From Streptomyces sp. PH10-H1 (GTDB taxonomy: Bacteria > Actinomycetota > Actinomycetes > Streptomycetales > Streptomycetaceae): DNA of 33,617 nt. The DNA lies in NCBI RefSeq assembly GCF_030063355.1, contig NZ_JASISZ010000079.1, positions 1 to 33,617 on the forward strand, given 5' to 3'. This document shows, piece by piece, positions 12,967 through 19,752 of this stretch. Position numbers and translations under genes: made by a program. Position 1 is the first letter of the stretch. Every line of letters begins with the position of its first letter. A model generated the notes under the pieces. The model was not told where the DNA came from, ran no database searches, and was given only the letters and a program-made list of their open reading frames with translations.

Positions 12967-13517
12967 AACTCACCGTGAGCACGCACACGGCGTTCGGCCA
13001 CCGCGAGAGCCTGCGCACCACGAAACAGTTCGCTCAGCGGGCCATTCCGATAGTGAACCGGGCCGTGCCTGGATCGATGCCCGACGTGCAGATCGTTCTG
13101 ACCAACGCGCGCAGCCTCGCGGAACTGTCCGTCGCCGCTGAGGCCGCATTGGTCGGCGGGGCCGACAGGCGAGCGTTGGCCAAGGCGGTGCGCGAGGCGA
13201 ACCGGCACGCCCGCGATGCGGCCGGTCGCGCCGTTCCGCTGGCCGACGGCGGGGCGCTGATTCTGGTCAACCTTGACCAGCACCGCACCCCGGCGGATTT
13301 CGCGATCACCCTCGTGCACGAGCTTGTGCACGCCATGCAGTTCAGCCGCCGGGGCGTGCGCGAGCGCGTCATCGCCGACGTGCGCGACGAACTCGGCATC
13401 AAGCGCCAGTCCCACCGTCAAAAGCGTGAGAGCGCCCGTGCTCTGGAGCGCGACGAGGACGAGGCATACGAGCGCGAGTACCTCGCCGACCAGCTCGTTC
13501 CCGGCGCCACCGCCTGA
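12963..13517 (+). CDS. Putative HExxH zinc metallopeptidase in the transfer operon
   Basis: A 184-residue protein without a signal peptide or membrane segment, so cytosolic. The zinc motif HELVHAMQF is at residues 119-127, and 'DEDEAYEREYLADQL' about 45 residues later offers a third acidic ligand, the layout of a small gluzincin. Residues 30-100 are helical ('NRAVPGSMPDVQIVLTNARSL'). The GTG start at 12963 overlaps the preceding stop (GTGA). It is the last gene of a tightly coupled four-gene run that ends in a hairpin before traB. Target unknown: it could cleave a regulator, like ImmA-type proteases, or be a remodelled non-catalytic domain. Confidence 0.7.
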   Translation: MKLTVSTHTAFGHRESLRTTKQFAQRAIPIVNRAVPGSMPDVQIVLTNARSLAELSVAAEAALVGGADRRALAKAVREANRHARDAAGRAVPLADGGALILVNLDQHRTPADFAITLVHELVHAMQFSRRGVRERVIADVRDELGIKRQSHRQKRESARALERDEDEAYEREYLADQLVPGATA

Positions 13518-13541
13518 CCCGCACCACGCCTCTCGCACTAG

Positions 13542-13580
13542 CGGGGCGGCCGACCCCGGCCAAGGAAACCGGCCGCCCCG
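13542..13580. terminator. Hairpin between the metallopeptidase and traB genes
   Basis: CGGGGCGGCCG pairs with CGGCCGCCCCG (11 bp) with a 17-nt loop. It lies 25 bp past the stop and before the traB ribosome site. No T run. Confidence 0.55.
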
Positions 13581-13621
13581 CACCCCCATCCGCCCTCAGG
13601 GCACGACAGGAGAACTCCAGC

Positions 13622-15742
13622 ATGAGTGAGAACGTCGTCCATCTGTTCAAGGATCAGCCCACCAACACCACACCCGACGAAACGGCGTCGGCCCCGGCCG
13701 CGCTCGCTGCCGTTCCCGCGGCTGCGGTTATCCCGCTGTGGGTGCGCTCCGCACGGGCCATCCAGTCCGCCGCCACGCATGAGCGCACCCGCACGGCGGG
13801 GCGGTTGGCTGTCCGGCACACCATGTACGCGGTCGGCGGCACCCGGATCGTGGCCCGCCGCACCTGGGAGGGGCGTACCGCGTCCCGCTATGAGCGGATG
13901 CTGCGGGCCGCTGAGGCAGCGGGAAACCTTGAGGTGGCTGCGGAGTGGGAGGAGCGCGGGCAGCGCTTCCGCACCGAGCGCCACCGCCGCCGCATGGACC
14001 TGCTCACCGCACCCGTCGACGCCGCCCGGGGTGTGCTGGTCGGCACCGGCATGGGCATCGGCTCACTGGTCGCGCTCGGTGTCGTCCTGGCGATCGCCAC
14101 CAAAGATGTCACCGACGTGGTCACCCCGCTGATGGCCGTGGTGAAGTTCATCAGCCTCCTGATCATGATTGTGCAGGCGGTATGGGGACCGCTGATCACC
14201 ATCGGGCCGTTCCTGGCGCTGCTGGCGCTGTGGGCGGTCGGCCGCAATCAGCGGGCAGCACCCCAATGGGCGCTGCCCGCCAACGTCCGCAACGGCGAGG
14301 GCGAACCGATCACCCCGTCCGTCGTGGTCAAGGCGCTGCGGGATCTGGGCGTTGCCCCGTTGCGCAACGCCATCAAGGAGATGGGCGACGCCGGCGCGGC
14401 CATGCTCGGCCCGATCCGCATCGCCGGATGCGGTGTGGAAGTCGACGTAACGCTGCCGTCCGGGGTGTCGACGATCGAGGTGCAGAACCGGCGCCGGAAG
14501 TTGGCGGAGAACCTGGCCCGGCACGAGCATGAAGTGTTCATCACCATCCCTGTCGCGGCCCGCACGGTCCGCCTGTGGATCGCGGACAGTGGAGCCCTGG
14601 ACGAGCCGATCGGGCCGTCTCCGATGGTCACTGACGACACGATGACCGCCGACTACGTCAAGGGTCGCGCCCCGTGGGGGCAGGACCTGCGCGGGGATGC
14701 GGCAGCGATCAGCCTGTATCAGCGCCATGTGCTGGTCACGGGGCTGTCGAACCAGGGCAAGACCGTTGCCCTGCGCTCGCTGGCGCTGTGGCTGGCGCTG
14801 GACAAGTCGGTGCAGTTCCTGATGGGTGACCTCAAGGGCGTGGGTGACTGGGCCATGTTCGATGGCCTGGCCACCACCTTGATTCAGGGGCCGACGGATG
14901 AGCATGTGATCCAGGTGACCGAGATGGTCGAGGGCGCGGTGCAGGAGATGAACCGTCGCCTGCAGGCTCCGCCCGGCACGGTCTTCCCGTTGCTGGTCGT
15001 GGTGGTTGATGAGGCGCAGGTCGCGTTCATGTGCCCGCTCAAGGACGCCGACAAGCGCCCTTACGGCGGTTCCAAGGCCAACTCCCGTTATTTCATGGGC
15101 GTCCGGAAGATCCACAACCAGGGTCGTGCGGTCAACGTCCTGATGTGGCAGGGCACCCAGGACCCCACCGACCAGAACCTTCCCAAGCTGGTCCGCGAAG
15201 GCGCCCACACCCGCGCCTCGCTCGCGCTGGGCACCGAGTCCCAAGCCCGCATGGCGCTCGGAGACAAGGCGGTTGACGGCGGGGCCGCACCGAACCTGCT
15301 GCGCCCCGGCCTGGACCGAGGAACCCTGGTCGTCGCGTCCGACGGCATCGCCATCCCGGCCGGACAGGCGTCCATCACGGTCCGCACGCACTACATCAAC
15401 GACGACGAGGCCGTAGCCATCACCGACCGGGCCAAGGCGCTGCGTGATGGCGTCACCACCCTGCACGTCATCGAGTCCGGCGAGGACCGTGATCCGCTCG
15501 CCGACATCGCGGACGTCGTGGGTGACGCGGCGCGTGTGCTCACCCAAGACGTTCTCAAGCGGCTGGCCGCACTGAACGAGGACGCGTACGGCGGCTGGTC
15601 GTTCGTTGACCTCAAGCGGGTGCTCGATGGCACCGGAGCTGAGCCGTACAAGTCGCACGGGCGCATGGTCATCGACCGCGACCGCATCTCGCGGGCCATG
15701 ACCAACCGCCCTCAGGACGGTTCCGCTTCCGCCTCCGAGTGA
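13622..15742 (+). CDS. FtsK/SpoIIIE-family conjugative DNA translocase (TraB/TraSA type)
   Basis: A 706-residue motor that moves double-stranded plasmid DNA between hyphae. The N-terminal region (1-135) is soluble. Hydrophobic segments at about 138-160, 165-186 and 190-208 anchor it in the membrane. The motor domain has Walker A GLSNQGKT at about 374-381 and Walker B 'LLVVVVDEAQ' near 456-465. The C-terminal 80 residues form a small domain that in TraB proteins recognises 8-bp repeats in the clt locus. The ATG at 13622 has an AGGAGA site. A repeat-rich stretch directly follows the stop and may be clt. It is the only conjugation motor in the element and is full length. Confidence 0.93.
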   Translation: MSENVVHLFKDQPTNTTPDETASAPAALAAVPAAAVIPLWVRSARAIQSAATHERTRTAGRLAVRHTMYAVGGTRIVARRTWEGRTASRYERMLRAAEAAGNLEVAAEWEERGQRFRTERHRRRMDLLTAPVDAARGVLVGTGMGIGSLVALGVVLAIATKDVTDVVTPLMAVVKFISLLIMIVQAVWGPLITIGPFLALLALWAVGRNQRAAPQWALPANVRNGEGEPITPSVVVKALRDLGVAPLRNAIKEMGDAGAAMLGPIRIAGCGVEVDVTLPSGVSTIEVQNRRRKLAENLARHEHEVFITIPVAARTVRLWIADSGALDEPIGPSPMVTDDTMTADYVKGRAPWGQDLRGDAAAISLYQRHVLVTGLSNQGKTVALRSLALWLALDKSVQFLMGDLKGVGDWAMFDGLATTLIQGPTDEHVIQVTEMVEGAVQEMNRRLQAPPGTVFPLLVVVVDEAQVAFMCPLKDADKRPYGGSKANSRYFMGVRKIHNQGRAVNVLMWQGTQDPTDQNLPKLVREGAHTRASLALGTESQARMALGDKAVDGGAAPNLLRPGLDRGTLVVASDGIAIPAGQASITVRTHYINDDEAVAITDRAKALRDGVTTLHVIESGEDRDPLADIADVVGDAARVLTQDVLKRLAALNEDAYGGWSFVDLKRVLDGTGAEPYKSHGRMVIDRDRISRAMTNRPQDGSASASE

Positions 15743-15920
15743 GGGGAGGCGCCCCCCTGCCGGGTCGGGGAGGCGGGGAGAACTCCCCAACCGCCTCCCC
15801 GACCCGCATCCCCCGGCTTGATCAGCGAAAACACCAGCCTGGGGAGGCGGGGAGCCGCCCAGCTCAGACCCCTGAAACCCCCTCCACAGCGCCCATGGGA
15901 GGGGCTGTGTCTGCCTCCCC
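15743..15920. repeat. GGGGAGGCG repeat cluster after traB, candidate clt (transfer locus)
   Basis: GGGGAGGCG occurs in direct orientation at 15743, 15767 and 15841. It is inverted at 15792, with a shortened inverted copy (GCCTCCCC) at 15913. TraB proteins bind short G-rich direct repeats near their own gene, so this is a candidate recognition site. That is inferred from position and repetition only. Otherwise 15743-15948 is non-coding apart from the hairpin listed separately. Confidence 0.5.
15762..15805. terminator. 15-bp perfect hairpin after traB
   Basis: GGGTCGGGGAGGCGG pairs perfectly with CCGCCTCCCCGACCC, with an inner GGAG-AA-CTCC pairing. It lies 19 bp beyond the traB stop and overlaps two copies of the GGGGAGGCG repeat. 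It could be a terminator, part of clt, or both. Confidence 0.6.
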
Positions 15921-15948
15921 CACCATCCTCGGAAAGGGATTCCACATC

Positions 15949-16404
15949 ATGACCGAGCATGTCCGGCACGCGCCCGCGCAGCGGGCCGCGACCGTCTACC
16001 AACCGGCCCCCATCGCTCCGATACCCGCCGCGCCGATCGTGCTCGCCACGGGTCCGGTGCCAGCCGTCCAGAGCGTCCAGCTTCCCGACGGGCGGATCGT
16101 CACCGGCTACGCGCTCAGCCCGCATGCGCCGGCCGCGCCGCCCGTCGCGCGCCCGGTGGTCAGCCGCACGGCCGTGAACCTCGCGCTCGGAGGGATCGGG
16201 TTCGCCGCTGTGTGCGGCGGCCTACTCATCCTCACGAGCTTCATCGCGGCGCTGGCCGCGTTCGTTCACCAGCTCATCATCCTGGCCGCCGTCATCTTCG
16301 GCGGAGCCGTCGCCGTCCGCGTCCTCGGTCCCGGCCACGGCGAGGGCGGGACGGTCGTGAACATCGGCCGCGCCGTGTTCAAGCGCAACCACTTCCACGG
16401 CTGA
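15949..16404 (+). CDS. Spd-like small membrane protein
   Basis: A 151-residue protein. Residues 1-70 are Pro/Ala-rich and polar. Two membrane segments follow ('LALGGIGFAAVCGGLLILTS' and 'HQLIILAAVIFGGAVAVRVL', about residues 75-128) and the C-terminus is short and basic. The layout matches SpdB-type spread proteins of Streptomyces elements, which assist intramycelial transfer; sequence family not identified. The ATG at 15949 has GGAAAGGG upstream. It is followed after 20 bp by the next gene with a strong GAAGGAG site. Confidence 0.65.
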   Translation: MTEHVRHAPAQRAATVYQPAPIAPIPAAPIVLATGPVPAVQSVQLPDGRIVTGYALSPHAPAAPPVARPVVSRTAVNLALGGIGFAAVCGGLLILTSFIAALAAFVHQLIILAAVIFGGAVAVRVLGPGHGEGGTVVNIGRAVFKRNHFHG

Positions 16405-16424
16405 GCAACCCGAAGGAGACCCCC

Positions 16425-16757
16425 ATGGTCACCGCCAACGTCACCGAGGACCCCGAGTCCGCGTACGCGCTCGCCCCCAGCATCACCCTGGAGATCACCT
16501 GGGTAGCCAGAACCGCCCGGGACTTCGGCCAGCTCACCAGCCTGCGCGAGTACTGGTTGCGCAAGGCGGCTGTCTTCGACCGCATCGCCCTCACCGAGCA
16601 CCACCGCAGCTTCATCGTTGCCGGGAGCGGCATGGACGCCGACACGGCGGCGGAGGAAGCCGCCCGGCGCCTGGTGGAGCACGACCGCGCCGACGCCATC
16701 AGCGCCCCGCGTGAGTACGTCCGCCGCGAATACGCCCGCTGGTCCACCGCCCAGTAG
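16425..16757 (+). CDS. Small soluble AICE protein of unknown function
   Basis: A 110-residue protein with no membrane segment, unrecognised. The N-terminal part is 'ITLEITWVARTARDFGQL', followed by charged helices ('MDADTAAEEAARRLVEHDRADA') and a basic end. The start at 16425 is supported by GAAGGAG. It sits between the transfer genes and the replication module and is followed by a hairpin, so it ends the spd unit. Confidence 0.65.
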   Translation: MVTANVTEDPESAYALAPSITLEITWVARTARDFGQLTSLREYWLRKAAVFDRIALTEHHRSFIVAGSGMDADTAAEEAARRLVEHDRADAISAPREYVRREYARWSTAQ

Positions 16758-16764
16758 CTACGCC

Positions 16765-16804
16765 GAGGGCGGCCCCCGTCTCGCCAAAGTCACGGGCCGC
16801 CCTC
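16765..16804. terminator. Hairpin between the transfer and replication modules
   Basis: GAGGGCGGCCC pairs with GGGCCGCCCTC (11 bp, 18-nt loop) just after the 110-residue gene. No T run. Confidence 0.55.
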
Positions 16805-16844
16805 GCATCCAGCGCATCCATTCAGAGAACTGGAGACAGCCAGC

Positions 16845-17771
16845 ATGACCCAACGCACCCTCATCCGGCGAGCGGTCCACCGGCCGTTATTGGACGCCGC
16901 TCTGCAAGCCGCCCAACGCGGCTGGTACGTCATCCCGCTCCGACCCGGCGACAAGCCCCCCGCCCTCCACGGCGAAACACAGTGCCCCGGCACCGGGGAC
17001 TGCGCAGGCGGTCACCGCAAATGGGAGCAACGCGCCACCACCGACCCCGACCGCATCCGGCAGGCATGGGGTGCCGGGCCGTTCAACGTCGGGATCGCTA
17101 CCGGCCCGTCCGGGCTGGTCGTGGTGGACCTCGACCTGCCCAAGCCGAAAGAGCCGAAGGGCACGCCTTCCGGCGTGACGACCTTTAAGGCACTCTGCGA
17201 GCGCGCCGGACAGGCCGTCCCCACCACCTACCGGACCCGGACCGCACGCGGTGGCCAGCACCTGTACTTCACCGCCCCCGCCGGGGTCCGGTTGGGCAGC
17301 ACCGCCGGTACTCTCGCACCCAAGATCGACACGAGGGCATGGGGCGGGCAAGTCGTCGCTCCCGGCAGCATCACCCCTGCGGGCCCGTACACGGTCCTGT
17401 GCGACGCCCCGGTTACAAAACTGCCTGAATGGCTGCAAACCGCCCTGACGGTCCCCCGGGGGCTTCCGGCGGCCCCGTTCCGGCCCGTGCCCGTCCGCAA
17501 CGCCACGCGGTGCGCTGCGGTCGCGCTCGAACGGGAGGCCGCAGCCGTGGCCGCGCGCACCGCCATCGGTTCGCGTAACCGGGAGTTGCTGGACTCGGTC
17601 ATCCGCATCGGTCGGTTCGTCGCCTGGCGCGACATCGACCGCACCACCGTAGAAGCGGCTTTTCAGGTCGCGGGTGAGGCGGCGGGACTCACCGCTGCCG
17701 AGTGCCGCACCACCATCACCAGTGCACTGAACTACTCCCTGCGCACCGCCCGACCCCGGGAGGCGGTATGA
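16845..17771 (+). CDS. Bifunctional DNA primase/polymerase (Prim-Pol) replication protein
   Basis: A 308-residue protein of the archaeo-eukaryotic primase/Prim-Pol superfamily. The fold starts at 'ALQAAQRGWYVIPLRPGDKPP'. The metal-binding acidic pair is in 'LVVVDLDLPK' (Asp95 and Asp97) and the nucleotide-binding His in 'RGGQHLYF' (135-142). A C-rich insertion 'CPGTGDCAGGHRKW' is typical of AICE Prim-Pols. It primes or synthesises DNA on the excised circle and defines this as a Prim-Pol rather than RepSA type AICE. The ATG at 16845 has a GGAGA site. It overlaps the next gene by ATGA. Confidence 0.9.
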   Translation: MTQRTLIRRAVHRPLLDAALQAAQRGWYVIPLRPGDKPPALHGETQCPGTGDCAGGHRKWEQRATTDPDRIRQAWGAGPFNVGIATGPSGLVVVDLDLPKPKEPKGTPSGVTTFKALCERAGQAVPTTYRTRTARGGQHLYFTAPAGVRLGSTAGTLAPKIDTRAWGGQVVAPGSITPAGPYTVLCDAPVTKLPEWLQTALTVPRGLPAAPFRPVPVRNATRCAAVALEREAAAVAARTAIGSRNRELLDSVIRIGRFVAWRDIDRTTVEAAFQVAGEAAGLTAAECRTTITSALNYSLRTARPREAV

Positions 17772-18154
17772 CCGCCCCCGGACCCCGCCCCGGCCTGAAA
17801 AGCTTCCCCACCACCCCCGACCAGCCCGGCCCCGCCGAACCGGCCCGGGCCCCATCCGGCAGTGGTGCGCCGAAAGTCGTCGCCGAAGGCGTCCGCACTG
17901 CTGTTGTCCCTGACCCGCACACCCCCACCGACTCGGACCCCCGGCTGCGGGTGGTGGCCGTGCTGCACGTCATCGCGCCATCAGACCGGAAGGCCATTGC
18001 GTCCGGGCGGTCGTGGTGCGAGTGCGGCTACCAGCGACAAGCGGTCGGACGGGCCAACACCGAACAACTCATCCTCGCCCACAAGCGGCACCAAGCCGCC
18101 TGCCCCCTCATCAACCCCCAAGCCGTTGACCTGGATGCGAGGGACGCCGCATGA
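17768..18154 (+). CDS. Zinc-finger-like small protein of the replication module
   Basis: A 128-residue protein. The first 60 residues are Pro/Gly-rich and probably disordered. The second half contains 'CECGYQRQAVGR', then HKRHQAAC, a C-x-C ... H-x3-H-x4-C pattern that could bind one zinc. Unrecognised family. It overlaps the Prim-Pol stop and the helicase start by 4 bp each (ATGA twice), so the three proteins are made in concert. It is plausibly a DNA-binding accessory or loader between primase and helicase. Confidence 0.7.
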   Translation: MTAPGPRPGLKSFPTTPDQPGPAEPARAPSGSGAPKVVAEGVRTAVVPDPHTPTDSDPRLRVVAVLHVIAPSDRKAIASGRSWCECGYQRQAVGRANTEQLILAHKRHQAACPLINPQAVDLDARDAA

Positions 18155-19317
18155 CCAGCACACAACCCAACGCCAGCCCCATGGACGGGGCGGAACTCCT
18201 CAACGAGGTGGAAGCCTTCCACCGCCGCTTCAACATCTTCCCCAGCCAAGCCGCCTACGTGGCCGTGACGTTGTGGAACGCGCACGCGCACCTGCTGGAC
18301 TGCTTCGACTCCACCCCCCGCCTCGCGTTCCTGTCCCCGGAACCGGGGTCCGGGAAGTCACGGGCGCTGGAGATCGTGGAAACGCTCGTGCCGCGTCCCA
18401 TGGTCGCGGTGAACGCCTCCGCAGCGGCCCTGTTCCGGGCGGTGTCCGGACCGGACGGGCGGCCCACGATCCTGTTCGATGAGATCGATACCGTCTTCGG
18501 GCCCAAGGCCGGCGACAACGAGGAGTTGCGCGGGTTCCTCAACGCAGGTCACCGCCGGACCGGGGTCACGTACCGGTGCGTTGGTGATAGCCAGACTGTC
18601 ACGCCGTTCCCGTCCTACACCGCCGTTGCGGTCGCGGGTCTGGGCTCGTTGCCGGACACGATCTTGACGCGCTCGGTCATCATCCGCATGCGGCGGCGGG
18701 CCAGGAACGAAACGATCGAGCCTTTCCGCGCCCGCCTGCATGAGCAGGAAGGTCACGCGCTGCGCGACCGTCTCGCCGACTGGGCGGAGCAGGCGCGCGG
18801 TTGGGTGATGGGGGCTTGGCCCGAGATGCCCGACGGGGTCAGCGACCGGCCCGCCGACGTGTGGGAAGGGCTGCTGGCCATCGCGGACGCCGCCGGGGGT
18901 GACTGGCCCGACCGGGCCCGCGAAGCCTGCGTGACTCTCGTCAAGGCTTCGCAAGCCAACGACAAAGGCAGTCTCGGCATTCGCTTGCTCACCGATCTGC
19001 GGGATCACGTCCTGATCGGGATTGACCGTCTGCCCACCATCGCCATTCTCGACCGCCTCAACGCCCTCGATGACGCCCCCTGGGCGGACCTGAACGGCAA
19101 ACCGCTCGACAACCGGCGCCTGTCCAAAATGCTCGGCGAGTACATGACCGCCGACAACGACCCCATCACCTCCCGCAACATCCGCACATCGGGCGGAATC
19201 CTCAAAGGCTTCTTCGCCAAAGACCTCGAAGACGCCTGGACCCGCTACTGCCCTCCCCCCACAGCCGCTACATCCGCTACGCCGCTACATCCCAGGTCAG
19301 AGCCCCTGAATCTGTAG
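18151..19317 (+). CDS. DUF3631-type P-loop ATPase, putative replicative helicase
   Basis: A 388-residue protein. Walker A is 'SPEPGSGKSRAL' (residues 62-73) and Walker B 'TILFDEID' (106-113). A sensor-like 'AVAVAGLGSLPDTILTRSVIIRMRR' follows, and the DUF3631 C-terminal domain is at about 200-375. In AICEs this protein partners a Prim-Pol and is presumed to unwind the origin. The start is ATGA-coupled to the zinc-finger gene. The last 18 codons lie inside the left arm of the iteron array, so coding and origin functions overlap, and the C-terminal tail (TAATSATPLHPRSEPLNL) is probably dictated by the DNA repeats. Confidence 0.85.
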   Translation: MTSTQPNASPMDGAELLNEVEAFHRRFNIFPSQAAYVAVTLWNAHAHLLDCFDSTPRLAFLSPEPGSGKSRALEIVETLVPRPMVAVNASAAALFRAVSGPDGRPTILFDEIDTVFGPKAGDNEELRGFLNAGHRRTGVTYRCVGDSQTVTPFPSYTAVAVAGLGSLPDTILTRSVIIRMRRRARNETIEPFRARLHEQEGHALRDRLADWAEQARGWVMGAWPEMPDGVSDRPADVWEGLLAIADAAGGDWPDRAREACVTLVKASQANDKGSLGIRLLTDLRDHVLIGIDRLPTIAILDRLNALDDAPWADLNGKPLDNRRLSKMLGEYMTADNDPITSRNIRTSGGILKGFFAKDLEDAWTRYCPPPTAATSATPLHPRSEPLNL

Positions 19318-19442
19318 CGGCAACCACCGATGTAGCGGCTACGCCTCCGCACCGCCGAACGGGCGTAGCCGCTACATCGGACCCGTCCGCTACAAAAATC
19401 ATGCCGCTGACCTGCAATGTAGCGGCGTAGCGGATGTAGCGG
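19265..19442. repeat. Nested inverted repeats with ten GTAGCGG boxes, candidate replication origin
   Basis: GTAGCGG occurs directly at 19314, 19332, 19419, 19427 and 19436, and as CCGCTAC at 19265, 19274, 19282, 19369 and 19387. The outer arms 19265-19300 and 19407-19442 are inverted copies matching at 34 of 36 positions. The inner arms 19327-19345 and 19362-19380 are a perfect 19-bp inverted repeat with a 16-bp spacer. Box spacing within a cluster is 8-9 bp. The array starts inside the helicase gene and fills the gap to xis. Density, symmetry and position suggest iterons of the origin used by the Prim-Pol/helicase set; this is inference. Confidence 0.8.
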
Positions 19443-19503
19443 ACCTGAGAGAGAAGGGGAGGGCGATCGCCCGCTCCCGCCGCTTCGCGAAGGAGTCACA
19501 GCC

Positions 19504-19695
19504 ATGGCACGCCCCCAGATGCTCAAGCTCCCCGAAGTCCTCGCTGAGATCGACATGAGCCGCGCCGCCTTCTACCGCATGCGCGCCCGTGGGCAGGCAC
19601 CGCGCCTGCAGAAGCTGCCGAATGGCCACCTGCGGGTGAGCCGTGCCGACTTGGACGCCTGGTGGGAGCGCTGCGGACAGCGCGCCGCCGCCTGA
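19504..19695 (+). CDS. xis: Excisionase (Xis), MerR-like helix-turn-helix
   Basis: A 63-residue winged-helix protein: 'MLKLPEVLAEIDMSRAAFYR' (turn and recognition helix), 'QKLPNGHLRVSRADLDAWW' (wing and final helix). This is the standard HTH_17/excisionase layout. It bends the att sites and directs the integrase to excise the element. GAAGGAG precedes the ATG. It lies 57 bp upstream of the integrase gene with a terminator-like hairpin between. Confidence 0.9.
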   Translation: MARPQMLKLPEVLAEIDMSRAAFYRMRARGQAPRLQKLPNGHLRVSRADLDAWWERCGQRAAA

Positions 19696-19710
19696 CCTGA
19701 CCAACCACAC

Positions 19711-19741
19711 GGGGCCCGCCGATCCGGCGGGTCCCTCTTTC
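19711..19741 (+). terminator. Hairpin between xis and int
   Basis: An 11-bp stem (one G-T pair) formed by GGGGCCCGCCG and CGGCGGGTCCC with loop ATC, followed by TCTTTCTT. It is a good terminator shape and may lower integrase expression relative to Xis. Confidence 0.65.
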
Positions 19742-19752
19742 TTGGGAGCACC

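Noticed and set aside
14063..15790. 575-codon minus-strand ORF opposite traB
   Set aside because: Antisense shadow; traB carries Walker motifs and membrane segments in the expected order.
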